Source of the DNA: Batrachochytrium dendrobatidis JAM81
Lineage: Eukaryota; Chytridiomycota; Chytridiomycetes; Rhizophydiales
Assembly (NCBI RefSeq): GCF_000203795.2
Contig: NW_006281100.1
Coordinates: 1,137,099 to 1,201,098, forward strand
Direction: 5' to 3'
Length of the DNA: 64,000 nt
Part shown: positions 37,372-50,400 of the stretch, piece after piece
How positions within the stretch are numbered: position 1 is the first letter of the stretch
How the letters are laid out: each line of letters starts with the position of its first letter
The notes under the pieces: generated by a model
Databases searched by the model: none
Told to the model about the DNA's origin: nothing
The model's input: the letters and a program-made list of their open reading frames with translations, nothing else
Made by a program: the position numbers and the translations under genes

Positions 37372-38490
37372 TCATATCATAAAAAAGGCTCCAAAGAAAA
37401 GAGCAACTCCTATTGGCATGAGGGTGTTGGACGTTGTACGAGCAAATCGCGACAATGCACCCGACGAAACCTGACCAGCCTGGCTAGAGTACATTGCCTT
37501 GGCTTGCGTATTTAGCTCTTCTGGTTTGCTCGAGTCACCACTTCGTTTTTCATTGTCAGAATTTCCGCTATGATTTTCAGTACTAGAAAAACCGGCAGCA
37601 TTAAAGGAGCCTGGAGGAATCATGTTGGGAGCTCCAACAGGAGCAGTAATACGCGAATTGTAAAGCACTAATTCTTTAAGCTTTAGATACTGCCCAACAG
37701 ACATGAGAAGGGGTTCGTCCAACACAGACCAGGCAACATTTTCTGTGCATGGAGGAGTAGTTAAACTTCCACTGTAACTCCAAAACTTAGCGCGAGGGCT
37801 TTGGAGTCCTGCATTTAGCGAAGACATGTCCACAGATCCGATAGAAACAGTACTTCCAGTCGTTTTAGGAAGTGGGGATTTCAGCAAAGAAGCAAGAAAG
37901 CTGCTGCTTGATCCGGTTTGTGACAAAGTAAACCAAAAACCCTGTACTGCAAGTTGACCACTAGGAGAGGTATACACAAAGTGGACTTCTAGCTCATATT
38001 GTCGCTTTCCTTTGTGGTGCTCTGACGGAAGATGGACGTGAAATTGCGCAAGGTTATATACGTTTTGGGGAACATTTGGCTGGTTACCAACCAAGAGAGA
38101 AAACCCGGAACCAGCAGGAACATTGAACTGTACTGTATGACCAGTATTTACCACTGAGAGACTATTGAGCGACTGCTTCAAAGTAAGTTTATGGGGTGGG
38201 TTCTGAAGCATGCTTCTATCCTCGAAATTAATTGGAGATTGATGTTTTCCAGTCGAGCATGTCGTGTACGAAGGATCAAGAGCTGCCCAAAATGTAGGAC
38301 CAAGATTACCTTCGTATCCAAACTCGGCATGCTGCGTATCACGAGCAAACAAGTGCTGCTCAGACTTGACAATCTGGTCTTCAAGACAGTTTCGAGCGTA
38401 CAGATGACCGTTATGGGCATCTGCTTGAGGGTTGGCAGTTGCAAAGGCTCCAACCAGGAGCAACGTCAGCACTATTTTTATTTGAAACAT
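37372..38490 (-). CDS. secreted alpha-carbonic anhydrase, probable GPI anchor
   Basis: Interconverts CO2 and bicarbonate outside the cell. A 372-residue intronless frame starts with a signal peptide (MFQIKIVLTLLLVGAFATA). The domain shows KHQSPINFED, the zinc histidines H151 and H153 (QFHVHLPSEHH) and H170 (YELEVHFV), and the Thr-199 equivalent in GSLTTPPCTENV. After the domain comes a Ser/Asn-rich stalk and a hydrophobic end (NTLMPIGVALFFGAFFMI) that fits a GPI signal. Catalytic residues look intact. The usual Trp after the second zinc His region is replaced by Leu (HVHLPSEH). Confidence 0.92.
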   Translation of the reverse strand: MFQIKIVLTLLLVGAFATANPQADAHNGHLYARNCLEDQIVKSEQHLFARDTQHAEFGYEGNLGPTFWAALDPSYTTCSTGKHQSPINFEDRSMLQNPPHKLTLKQSLNSLSVVNTGHTVQFNVPAGSGFSLLVGNQPNVPQNVYNLAQFHVHLPSEHHKGKRQYELEVHFVYTSPSGQLAVQGFWFTLSQTGSSSSFLASLLKSPLPKTTGSTVSIGSVDMSSLNAGLQSPRAKFWSYSGSLTTPPCTENVAWSVLDEPLLMSVGQYLKLKELVLYNSRITAPVGAPNMIPPGSFNAAGFSSTENHSGNSDNEKRSGDSSKPEELNTQAKAMYSSQAGQVSSGALSRFARTTSNTLMPIGVALFFGAFFMI

Positions 38491-38717
38491 TCAAGTACGT
38501 TATTTTAGGTATGGCTGGTTGTGGGGAGGCTGATTGTGGAAATGATTGAATGTGGGGAACATGAGATATTCAACTGGCTTTTATATGGGAATAGGCAGAC
38601 TATTGTTTTTCGTAACTATTTATGCGCATACCAAGCACTTTATATTTTCCCGAGGAATGCTCACTCTAACAACACCACTGCTTGGTCAGACCACTGTTCT
38701 AAAAATCCGCTATTGGT

Positions 38718-38960
38718 AATGAAAGGGCAGAGTTAAAAGGCTATGGTATTGATCCTGATAGTATACATACTGCCATAGGTTCAGGTCAATTGGCATCCAC
38801 AGCAGCAAACGCCCTGAATTATGTAATACATTATCCAACACCAAGCTATCAACAGCCCGCCCTTATTCAACTGTTTGGCCAAAGCTTAATTAAACTAGCT
38901 GTGAAATGCAATTGCTTGGACTGGGACAGCATATCACTTGGACACAAAGTCGCTAGTTAA
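38718..38960 (+). pseudogene. gene fragment, weakly like vanadium haloperoxidase / PAP2-type protein
   Basis: An 81-codon open stretch without its own good start. It reads ELKGYGIDPDSIHTAIGSGQ and continues with small residues. The pattern G-Y-D/I-P-D...AIG.G..A is reminiscent of the helical domain of haloperoxidase-like proteins. Neighbouring frames are broken, so it would be a remnant. The assignment is a weak memory match. Confidence 0.22.
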
Positions 38961-40331
38961 AGCAAGGTCAATGATATATTGCTTTAATGCAAGATTAGGT
39001 GTGTTTCTAATGAACATAATCTATGCAACTACATATTTTCCCACTATTGGATCTATCCGAATGGCATCTCGACCCTACTTAATTTGGAAACTCCAGCAAT
39101 ATCACACTATCCAATCAGTGACGTAAATAAAAATGCATTGGGGCTGACGCTCTACACTGCCTTTTCCTACTTTGACGCTACCCATAGTAGTTTATCCATC
39201 ATCGTCTCTTGAGGTAGCAAAGTCACCCACTGGATATAATGCGCTCATATTTAGATGTGGCGATAAGGCGGGTAAACAGCCACTTGTAGAGTGTCAAATA
39301 GTGATTATTTAATGATTCGTAACCATGAGAACAAAGATACTCCTGACATAATTGAATGAGATCCCTAACTCTAGAATATATAGCTGCTTAGCTGATCCTC
39401 ATGTGGCCAAAAACACTAGGTTTGATTGATCTTGTAAATCACTTTCAAAAACTGTTGCAGGCGTGTCATACTATTGCAATACATGGTGGCGTAGTGTCTT
39501 GTTTAATTAATGGTGCTGTTTATTATCAATGGTCTAGTTTCAATTTGTACATCTAAACTTTTCTGTAGGATACAGTTTAACTTGATCAATATTGATGTAG
39601 TAATTGATCAAGTGAAGCAACACGTGGCCGTAATCTTGCAGTAACTGGCAGGATATTTGACAAAATCCGAGTCTTGGCCACATCCTTAACACGGGTCAAG
39701 TCCATAGTATGAATCTACTACTGAATAGTATTTGATATGAGAGTTATTCCTGATGTTCATAAGTTTCTCCACCTATTTTATTGAACAAGCATTATTTTGC
39801 GAATTTGAATTCAGGGATTCAAACAATTACACCTATATGCTCCAACTTATTGAATGGGGCATATTTACCAAATGCTGAGCTAGTTTACCAGCACACACCA
39901 TAGTACTGAGGCAGAGGCTATTTTTCCAGTATTATAAAGCACTGGAGCTTAAAGTGTATCTCATTGGCCAGAAATTCTTGCGCAACAGAGTTAAAACATC
40001 TGTATCATTCTGAATAGCCATCCCATCGATATAAACCCACCGGATAAGCCCCCCAAAAATGATGGGTTGGTAGTCTATTGGAGAGTTTATAGCCACCTGG
40101 CTTACACAACTGGCTAAACCATCACTTGTCAAGGCAGTTTGCTCGGCAGCCTAGCATTTACGAGCGCTGAATATTTCCACATTTAGATACAATTCAATTT
40201 GATGCGCATTACTCCGCTCTTGATAGATCAAGGACATTGGTTTTTGAATCGATCATGTTTCAAAACAAGTATTCGGATATATCAACTTTAAAGCTTATTA
40301 TAAGCCAAGGGCGGCCAGCATTTTAAAGGGA

Positions 40332-41596
40332 GTCACGTAAAGTGGAACATTATGTATTCATCCTGCAGGTATTCCTAATTGCCAATGCCTATCCTAATGC
40401 TTATGGTTGATTCGGTGTATAGGTGAGTTGATACAATAATCACATGCATTCACTCCAGTGATGATTACATTCAAGTCAATGCCGCTATGAATAAAATGCT
40501 CAAGCTAAAGCTATTGGATATTATTGATTCAGAATACTCGTATTAATGGGTTTTCTGGTTTTAAAATGGCATTCCAAGTCGATATGCTAGATTGCTGAGA
40601 TACTTTATATTCGATTGACTGTGCATAGAATATATACTGGCATGTTTTTTCAAACTCGAGTAATTTGGCAATACTGTAGGCTTGTATAATAAGACCGTTA
40701 GACCAAGGTGGTGCTACCATATTAGTTTTCAACAAACTACATCAGACTAGTAGGCTAGTTTGGCTGAATCAAACTACGCCAGCATATTTAGTTGTGGTCG
40801 GAATCAATATATTAAGCTTTCGTGCATGTGCAGATGACTACACAAGTTAATCATTTTGCCATTTATTCACCACCATTTCTGTTGCTAGTCCTAGTTGATA
40901 CTGAGATATATATATTCAAGCTTGGCTTGTCCAGGAACACTAGATAGCTTACTATAGCGCTGGGTAATGGCACAAAAAAGATGTGATTTTGACTTGGAAT
41001 GACCAACATTCACCAACAATTGAATCATATTTTACACAGCAATATTTACAGCCTTGCTAGAATTGACTGCGCTGCTTCTCGAGTACACAACGTTCATCAT
41101 GATTCACAAAGTCAAGCTATAGTTTTGGACTACCCTTTCTCCACTTTGGCATAACCATGTATTGTAAGATTGACAAGCTTAAGCCCATATTCATCCATAC
41201 TCATTCATTGCAATGCAAATATTGATTCGACTTTTGATATTGTCAATCAAATCCTTTGTGGTATTCTAAAATCTTGTACGCTCGCGTTCTAGTTCAAGAA
41301 AACAGACTGCATATCCCAGAAATGAAACTGCTGTTTACATACTAGTCATCCAATGCTTACTTGTAGTATCTGGTTTTAGGAAAGAAAGATTGAAAATTGA
41401 GCAAGTGTGAGATTTATCAGGAATGTGATGTGAGCACTCGTTTAGCTAATACAAAAATGAGCATCGAGAAGGGCCAGTAAAATTTGTCAGGGAGTTTAAA
41501 GGATGCCAAATACTAATAGTCAGCTAGTGTCATCAAATGATTGCCAAATTCACTGAATAGTGTGCTCTCATTTAATGTTTTACTTTACACGAATGT
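40332..41596. repeat. possible old MITE-family element F
   Basis: The left edge GTCACGTAAAGTGGAACATT and the right edge TTTTACTTTACACGAAT resemble diverged family termini. Internal sequence around 41080-41420 matches the internal part of copy E (CAAGCTATAGTTTTGGACT, GCTCGCGTTCTAGTT). It is probably disrupted by other insertions. Confidence 0.35.
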
Positions 41597-41950
41597 CGGC
41601 CGTGTAAGCAACATGCACTGTATTGCCAATAGTACTCCATGTCATGAGGATATACGCTATAGTGGCTGTCAAATTATGGTCTGTGTCGACCACAGAATAA
41701 CACCTGGTGTTGTTGAAGCAGCATCAATATATGGTGACAATATTTGAATGGGCCGATTTACCGAAGCCAGACGCTGCTTCAATGCCACTCCTTGTGAACA
41801 TCTGCTCTTAGTGTAGCGACGCGATAGAATGTACACCTGATTCTGATTCATGAACAGTCTACACAGAGTACTTGATTTATCTGGGTGCCTCCGAAGGTCA
41901 TAAGTAGCAGTTTTGCCCAAAATTTTTCAAGGTAATTATATACTTTATAG

Positions 41951-43534
41951 ATGCGTATTATTGAGACGATGGCAGCCTTTGCCACTTTTGCAATTGGCTT
42001 CCAAAACTCGTTGGTAGTCGCACAATGCTCAAGAACTACAGTTAGAAAAGAGCTTTATGGTAAGATGGCAATCGTTTGAATAAATGATGTTGAATGCCTT
42101 CATATTGTGCTCTGACTAATCAATACTTGAACCTTTATTTTAATGCATCATAAATTTCTAGACATGAATGAAAGAGATTGGACCATTTACACCGAGACTA
42201 TTCGTAAAGCTACTATGATGCCAGATCCAAACGGTAGTGGGTATAGTATTTGGGAAGCAGGTGCACAACTTCATAATCGTGTTGCTAGCATGATTCATGG
42301 AAACTGCCAATTTTTGTTTTGGCATCGAATGTTCATGTCATGGACCGAAAGAAGGTTGCAAGCCATCAATCCCGAGTTTTCTTTCTTTTACTGGGATTCT
42401 GCCAGTGAATGGTCAGCTCCCACAAACTCTATTATTTGGAAATACTTGGGCAGATCTGGCCGACCTGTTCGTGATGGTTTTCTAAGCGATGTCTCGTTTA
42501 GGTCTACCAACGGACCACTCATTCGTAATTTCCAATTCCCCAATCTCGGTGGTATTCTGCCATCAACTGACACCTACTCACAGATGTACACCGATTCCAT
42601 TGCTAACGGTGGATTTGCATTTTATGCTCCACGACTTGAGCTCTATCATGGCCAAGTTCATGTTTTGATTGGTGGTGGTCCTATGGAGGATGGTCAAATG
42701 CAGTCCATGTTGAGTCCTCTTGATCCCTTCTTCTTTGCCCATCATGGACACATTGATTGGATGTGGTTCAATGCTCAGGCAGGATGGGCCAACTATCGCC
42801 CCGATAGTGCATATCAGATTGGAGGTCTTGATCATATGAATATGACCTGCAGCTTAAACAGCCCACTTTCTGGTTTCCAAGGTGTTTTGGCTGATGTGCT
42901 CGATCTGCGAAGTCTCTGCGTTCAGTACTCTAATCCTCGTGCAGGAGGCAATCGTCCTCCACCTCAGCCTGGATTCTCTCAACCTCTTCCTAATGATCCC
43001 ATGCAGTCCGGAGGTGGATTTAATACAGGTTTTTCTGCTCCTCCTGGTGGATTTAATACAGGTCTTTCTGTTCCTCCTGGTGGTAACATGGGGTCAGGAG
43101 CATTCCAACAATTTGTCCAGCCTTTCCAACCTCCTGCCGGATACACTCCCATGAATCAATGTCCACAAAATCTACCTGCGCAATGGCTGTCCATGAATTT
43201 CCGAAACCCAAACGCCATCACATTATGTGAGAGCATCAGAGTAAGATGCGAAGAATTGAGAATCCAAATTGCCTCTGGTCGTCAGGTAAATCCCTTTCAA
43301 GTTCTTATAGATGCACCAGGCCGACCTCTTATCAGTCAAGTCGTTCCATTCTCTGCTTCTGGAGCACAACCCATGAATGTACCACTTGTCCCCACCATTG
43401 ATCAATCATACTATCCACATGGTGGATCAATCATTACATCCAAGGCAACTTCCAGGCTGGGCGAATATGGCATTGACCATATCATTTTAATATTCTCCTC
43501 CATTTTGGCCGTGACTGGATTCATCACATTATAA
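41951..43534 (+). CDS. secreted tyrosinase, probable GPI anchor
   Basis: Type-3 copper monophenol oxidase. A signal-peptide exon (41951-42059, MRIIETMAAFATFAIGFQNS) joins 42162-43534 in phase to give 493 residues. Copper A histidines are at about 74, 82 and 91 (QLHNRVASMIHGN, FWHRMFM). Copper B histidines are at about 199 and 203 (YHGQVH) and 230/231 (DPFFFAHHGHIDWMW). A Gly/Pro repeat linker (GGFNTGFSAPPGGFNTGLSV) leads to a C-terminal domain and a hydrophobic GPI-type end (HIILIFSSILAVTGFITL). All copper ligands are present. Tyrosinases are expanded in Batrachochytrium and are candidates for melanin or host interaction, which I infer from family knowledge only. Confidence 0.93.
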
Positions 43535-43701
43535 GCAGACAGCTTTTAAATATCAAATTCAAGGCTGCTCAACCTGGTTGAACTGTTCGTGATTCGGTTT
43601 AATATTTCTAATTATTTCTTATTTTATTCCTATTTTAAACCTATTAGTCTTTATTTATGCTACACTTGCTGTGGCATCTGGAATATTATTTATTTATAAC
43701 C

Positions 43702-44215
43702 GTATTCACGTAAAATGGAACACTCTTGTATCTATCTTGCAATGATTACCTTTATTTTGCTTTAAAATAAATAATGGTTAAATATTCGTTGCGCTTTATC
43801 ATTAGAAATGAATACTCATCCTCGACTCTTCAATAAACACAACAGCCATCATATGACGATCGTTGTGTTTGGAGACTAATCAAGGGGGCAATAAGCGTTA
43901 CAATACTCAATACTTTCTAGACAATATTACATTCCACAAGGCAGCTATTTGATTAAACATGATGTATCAACCATTCGACAAACGGCGCGAGACAAAGTTT
44001 TGTTACATTCCTCCGTATTGTTCATTCTTGGACTCGGCTGAGAATTGGTATAGTAAAAAATGTATTTGTTGAGCAATTCCAGACACAAGGAATCGAGAAT
44101 GTTGAAGCAGCCAATTTGCAGTAAGAAAGCAACGAATATTTGACCATTTTTTATTCGATCAAAATAGAGGCTCTGACCGCAGGATAAATATAAAAGTTTC
44201 ATTTTACGTGAATAC
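43702..44215. mobile_element. MITE-like element, copy D
   Basis: 514 bp bounded by GTATTCACGTAAAATGGAAC and TTTTACGTGAATAC. The termini match copies A and B while the interior is partly different. No coding capacity. It lies in the 996-bp gap between the tyrosinase and the RRM gene, which otherwise shows nothing. Confidence 0.7.
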
Positions 44216-44530
44216 AGCTGTAAATCAGACTGTCGATTGCAGTGGTTTGGTGACGATTAGGAGGTAGAGTGCGATGCATTGGTAGACTATTGATCAGTAG
44301 AATCATCCATAATCTTGTCTACAATCTATATTTATTTTGGTACTATTTTCAAGCTACTCCAACCCATTGATTCTTCAAGTCGCTTTAAATATTGATATGC
44401 AGCCTTGATTCTTATTTGATGAAACTGATATATTCATTGCATTGGGTTTAATTCTCCCTAGTTATATCCAACCATACTCTTTACTACGCTAATTCAGCTT
44501 GATTGATACCGCTATCGATAGGTTTAGGAA

Positions 44531-47048
44531 ATGGAGTCAAGCGGTCTGATGCATCATCATGGAAATGATCAACCGGTTGCTGGCCGGCAAGTTTTTATTG
44601 GAAATGTATGCTGGTATCTAATTCAACATTGAACTATTTGCATCAATCCATGTACTATTGTTTGACAAGATAGTTCACTTGAATTGCTTTTCAACGAATT
44701 GCGATTGCTGGATGCTCGTCTAATATCTTGGTGGTGCTAATTATACAATACCTGCTTTCATTTTATTTTCCAAATTCTATAGCTTCCATTTACTATGCAG
44801 TCCAAGGATCTAAAAGATGTGTTTAATAAAACTGGTGAGCCATTAGCATGGAAACTATACTTTTTGTTTGACCCAAAAATTGGATTCCAGCGGCATGCAC
44901 ATTCTGTGATGGATTCAGTATCAAAACATGTCGTTTTGATCTGGTTTTATCACTACAAGTGGCAGAAGTTGATGTGCATGTGTTCAAATCCATTGTTTTA
45001 TTGCTCTAATTCAATACTGATTGATTACAACCAATTTCTTTTCCATTAGCCGGAGTGACCAGTGTCAAGGTTATGAGTCATGGGAATGGTCGTTCTCGTG
45101 GTTTTGGTCTTGTATATTGTGACACTCCTGAAATTGCCCAATCGATTATTACTCAATTTCAAGGTTTAGAATTGAAAGGACGCCAGATTGAGGTGCGCAT
45201 AGATCGTGTCAATCGCTCGAATATCGGTCATGGCAGCGAACAGCATGATGGTCATAATTTTCTCACCAAGAAGCGTGTCCAGTATCATATGAATAATTCT
45301 CCTCATCAGCATCAACCATATAAACAAGAAGCTGTACATACTACTGCTTCCCACGCCTTGGCCGCTCCCACTCTTTTGCATTCTGCTACTTTAGCACATC
45401 ATGGTCATGGTGCTGTAGGCACGTATCATTCTGTCACTGCTATTCCCACAACCAATTCATATTCTCATGGATGGAATTCTGAACGCGATCATGACTATCA
45501 TTCAACGATAGGCGACTACAACGCTTTGCAGACGTTTGACGTGGGTGATGCCATTGCATCAATTGATTTAAATTCTGGAACTCGTGTTGTGGCTCCCTCT
45601 GGTGTTCAAGACTCGTCATTTTACAGCAACAACAGCGACAGTATTTCACCCTCCTTGAAAACTCATCACGCAGTTTATCCCAATGACGACTGTTCTGGAC
45701 ACTCGACAGAAGTACAACCTCACAAAACCGAAACTAATGCAGGTTTGAAGCATCAATGTACCACGCTGTTTGTTGGAAATCTGCCATTCATTATAACGTG
45801 GCAGGATTTAAAGGATCTGTTTAGACAAGCTGGCGATGTTGCCGTTTCTCATATCCCAACAGATGGCTCTGGTCGATCTCGTGGATTTGGGATCGTCACT
45901 ATGACTACTCCAGAAGATGCCGCAAAGGCCATTCGTAAGTATTTCGAGTTCAACTTTTTATGCTTGTGATTATTGTTTCAACTGATTTTGTTTGAATCTT
46001 TGATAGAAATGTTTAATCGTTACATTTTATCTGGACGCCAACTGGAAGTTCGTGAAGATCGCCACGTTTTTAAAGCAGTAAGTCTGCCATTTGATTTGTT
46101 TGCTATTGGTTACCATGCAGCTCATGTATGAATCGAATGTCGATTTGCAATTTTGAGCTGATTTGCGTATGGTTCATTTCTTGGTTATCAACTGATGCTT
46201 TGTGTATACCTCAACCCTTTAGTCAAAAGAAGGTGAGCATCATGAACATAGTCACCGAACTACTAGACTAGACTCTCCAGCACCATTGACTCAATACGGA
46301 GGTCAGCACGATACTGGTCACATCAGACATGAGCATGGTTATGGAAATAGAAGTGAAAACTATGCAATGAAAAACAGCGGTATTACTCTTTTTGTTGGCA
46401 ACCTTGTATACAGCGTGATTTGGCAGGAGCTCAAGGATCTATTTCGATCGGTCGGTATTCCCACTAAAGCAGAAATTGTCACAAGTAGCTCAGGACGCAG
46501 TCGTGGCTTTGGATTTGTGACCATGGCTACGCAGGAGGATGCCAACAAGGCTATTAAAGAATTAAATGGTACCGAATTTCGTGGTCGCAAAATTGAAGTT
46601 CGTTTGGATAAATTCGGCAGTCATGAAAGTCGGGGTATTCCAGAGGCTTTGCAAGGCACTCAAGTTCTCGTTGGAAATGTATGTTGGCTATACTTGTATT
46701 GCTGTAACCTAAAGTCTCTGATTGCCTGATGCCAGCATTTTATGTCAAGCTACATTTATTTTTTTGTTAATTTGTGCGTTTTGATACTTGCCACTTTGTA
46801 CTTTGCTTTAAATGTACATTTTTCAGTTACCCTTCCATATGAGATGGCAAGATCTCAAGGATATATTTAGGTGTGTGGCAGAGCCGCAACTTGCCAATGT
46901 CCGTATAGATCCGGAAACTGGAAGGTCTCAGGGAGTTGGAACTGTGCGTTTTCAAACCGAAGAAGATGCAACTCGTGCTTTGAGTCTCAATGAAACCGTG
47001 ATTGCTGGTCGTAGCATTTGGGTTCAGATTGATAAACAAGCAGTCTAA
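44531..47048 (+). CDS. four-RRM RNA-binding protein (Gbp2/Hrb1-like)
   Basis: Exons 44531-44605, 44783-44834, 45050-45934, 46007-46077, 46223-46678 and 46827-47048 give 586 residues. It has four RRMs with RNP2/RNP1 pairs: QVFIGN...GRSRGFGLVYC, TLFVGN...GRSRGFGIVTM, TLFVGN...GRSRGFGFVTM and QVLVGN...GRSQGVGTVRF. His- and Ser-rich linkers separate them. In RRM1 and RRM4 an intron falls immediately after the GN of RNP2, the sign of duplicated RRM exons. The best resemblance is to yeast SR-like mRNA export proteins Gbp2/Hrb1, but there is no RGG/SR N-terminus, so the exact role is open. Confidence 0.87.
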
Positions 47049-47469
47049 GATTGAATCAGTGGCAAGAATGTGGTACCAACACATTAAGTTGGCATTTTTG
47101 TTTTGAGGAGATTGATATTTGGGATTTAGTGTTGTATTCGTCCAGAGGTGACTGTTTGGGATTGATGTAGAACATAAAGTCATTTAGTTGTGCTTTTTCA
47201 AACATTTGAATTCTTTGTTGTTGTATTTAGACTAAAAGGCTATTTAAGAGATTCAGGGTTTAAAATTAGTGACTTGCCAGATGTCTGTTGAAATAGTATG
47301 CAATCAGGTCGTGTTCAGGAATGAATATGCCGACTGGGTTGAGTCGCGTGGGATCGGTTGAATGTTTTCAAGTAAACTTGAATATACTTTGACTTGTATC
47401 CAGTAAAATAGTTGGTCATTCTTTAAAGACTTACTTGAATTCCTTGTTAATAATTTGAAACTTGCGCAA
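47049..47469. other. intergenic, nothing recognised
   Basis: 421 bp between same-strand genes; contains the ARMC2 promoter region. No repeat or element identified. Confidence 0.5.
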
Positions 47470-50400
47470 ATGGCTACAGTGGAGCATTTTCAACGGCGAC
47501 CATGGGCACGACGTTCAACCCTCACAAATCATAGTAGCAATCCAGACTCTACAAAACTTCATCTAAAACCGTCCCGCACCATTCCATTCTACTCTACAGC
47601 ACATTTGCCCTATGCTCCTGCTAGTGAGCTTATATCTAAAGCTAGAGCTTCATTACAGCATCCAACGCGACCATTCACACCAGCTATCAATGACCGAGAG
47701 CATCCTATCTTGAAAAAACCTAGTGGTTTATCTTGCCATCAAGATGACAAACCTTCAATGCCTAGAAGCCCTATTTCGCATCGCTTGTGCCCAATTTTTA
47801 ATACAGATTCTTTTCCACAACCTCCCATTGTGCCCAATCCTTCCGTTTTTCCGACCGTAAAAGAGAATAGCAGGTAATTGATAGATTTCCAAGAAAATGA
47901 GAGTTTCAAACAGTTTAAAGCACTATGCTGATACTATCAAAAACATACCAGTATAAATAATAGTGGAGATCAATCCCGGCCAAGTTTTTCTTGTTCAAAG
48001 GAGTTGGGGCATTCCTCATTAGAGTTTAGTGACGATGGAGACGATGAGGAAGAACCTGATTACGAGCAGGATATTTCAAACCATTCAGATCAAGTCAAGA
48101 CCCAAGATGCATCAAGTCAGCAATTTGACATTGCTCTGGTATGACTTTGTATTTCAATCGCGATGATCTTGATAGCAATCTGACCACTTGACACTTTTAA
48201 ATCAATGTTTAAAACTAATTTAGATTCAGAATAGCCAGCCTACTCCACCAGATTTAGCAAGAAATGACTTGAAACTCTCTCCGCGCAAATCAAGCATAGT
48301 TAAATCATCAAGCCAGGCCACCAGTGCTCCAGCTACTTCAATTTTTGTATCAAACCAGTCTGCTGATTTGGATCCAGAATGGCAATCTTTGCTTCAAGTA
48401 CTATCCAAGACCACAATCAGGCAAAATAAAGTGTGCATTCAAGAACTGCTGGTTAAATTGCAAAATATGCATTGGTTAAGGACTCCTGTCACACGGTCAT
48501 CCAAAATGTCTACTCAGTTTGAAGCTATTAATCAAAATTGCAATGTACTCGACAAATCTACTGGAAAAAATACTGTTGAAGCATCCAAAGTATTGGAAAA
48601 CAGATCTACTCATTTTTTAAACAAACATCGGGACAAACTACGGCGAGAAACAGTTTTACAAACACTTATCCAATGGATGCACAATTCAGACAACACGGAA
48701 TCTGCAGTGGCAGCATCATCAATCATATTGAAATTGACTTTTGATGAGCATGTGCTAACGAATGCTTGTCAATTGCTTTTTCAGCTATCTAAAAACGATA
48801 AAAACGATGCAATGTTTCAAACGCACAAGGTTGCTGGTAAGTTATTACTGAGTTGAGTCGTGTATTTAAAAATTTAAAATGATGTTTCTAAATGAGTGTT
48901 TGAATAGATTTTTTGCTAGATTTTGTCCAAAAAAACATACGACATATTTCAACCTTGTTTGGTCCTCGATGCAGTTTAGTCATTACAGCCCTTGGTGTAC
49001 TACGAAACATTTCTTGTTCTTCAACAAGTCATCAACACATTGGTAGCATTGAGGGGGTAGAGCGATTAGGACGACTTGTGTTGACATTGATTAATGTAGG
49101 TCAGCTGGCACGATTAGTGATGTGTATATTCTTGTACGTAATACCTTGCGTTGATCAATATAATCTATTAAACAGAAGGCAGATGTAAAGAATAGAAGTG
49201 ATCAAGAATATACTCAACTTTGCCAGTTGCTCGCTCTTGTAAGTTTCCATGCCATTCAAATTGGAACTTGTTTAAATATATCGAGTGTATGAGTACTCCA
49301 ACGCGTACTGATCTTGACTATAGATGTGCTGTTGTTTGAGGAACATGGCATCAGCCAATTGTCTTGATTCAAACTTTTCAAATCCAGTCAAGGGTTCCAA
49401 ACATACCACATTGCATACTCTGTGTCTTTTATTGAATAGTGACTATGGATTGGTTCATGAGGAAGAACTAGTGTTGTCTGTATGCCGAACTCTAAGGTAC
49501 TAAAGGCATGCATTGATTGATATCAATGCTGTGATAAAGCTGATTTAACTCCATGTTTAAATTCATAGCAAACTGTCTATAAACCCAGACGGTGCGAAAC
49601 TTATGGGAGAATTTGACAATATTGATTCGTTTTTGAGCACCTTGATTAGATACCAGAACAAATTGGTATGTTTGATGCTTTTTACAGTAATATATTGATA
49701 GTGCAGTTTGGCTACTATTACAATCACTTCAAAGTGAAATGCAATTCATCACATCTAAATAGAAATGTTACTAACGTCTTGTAGCAATACTGCAAACTGT
49801 TTGTCCATGATTGTACACAGGCGATCGTAGCTCGACTTTGTTTTATCCTTGGAAACTTGACAACAGTCTTGGGAGATAATCACAAGCAGATTGCTGCAAG
49901 CTCGGCAGATATCGTTTCGCTGTTTAGTACATATGCCAATGCATATTTGAAGCAGGTTTGCGGTAATAAAAATATACCAAACTCCAGTTATGCTGACACT
50001 CAACAAGTTGATGTGATTGTAAAGCTTGTCCGCTTGATTGCAAATTTGGCAATTGATGGCACATGCGGTCGTCAACTGACTGATATGGTTGAGCTAGACT
50101 TTATTATCGATATTCTCGGTAAGCTTATTACATTTCTAATAGTTGGCAGTTTAAAATCTAACGTGTATTTTGATTTTTATACTGGTATGGTATATAGGAG
50201 TTCCCAGCACTGTCGATCATGAAGAGTTGTTATTGAATCTTGCTGGTGCTTTGGCCAATTTGAGCTATTCAATCCATCCAACATGCAGTCTTTACCTGCG
50301 TGTTTCAGATATGATTCAATGCAAGTGCTGTTAATTTGATATATTGAGCCATTCACTCTACTGTATTTAACAAATCAAAATTTCAATATGCTGATTAGAT

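Larger units (their letters stand above)
38491..41950. other. 3.4-kb gene-poor region with decayed repeats
   Basis: No frame with a convincing start and domain. It holds one open frame fragment at 38718-38960 and a possible old MITE-family element at 40332-41596. It is flanked by genes for two secreted proteins. Confidence 0.5.
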
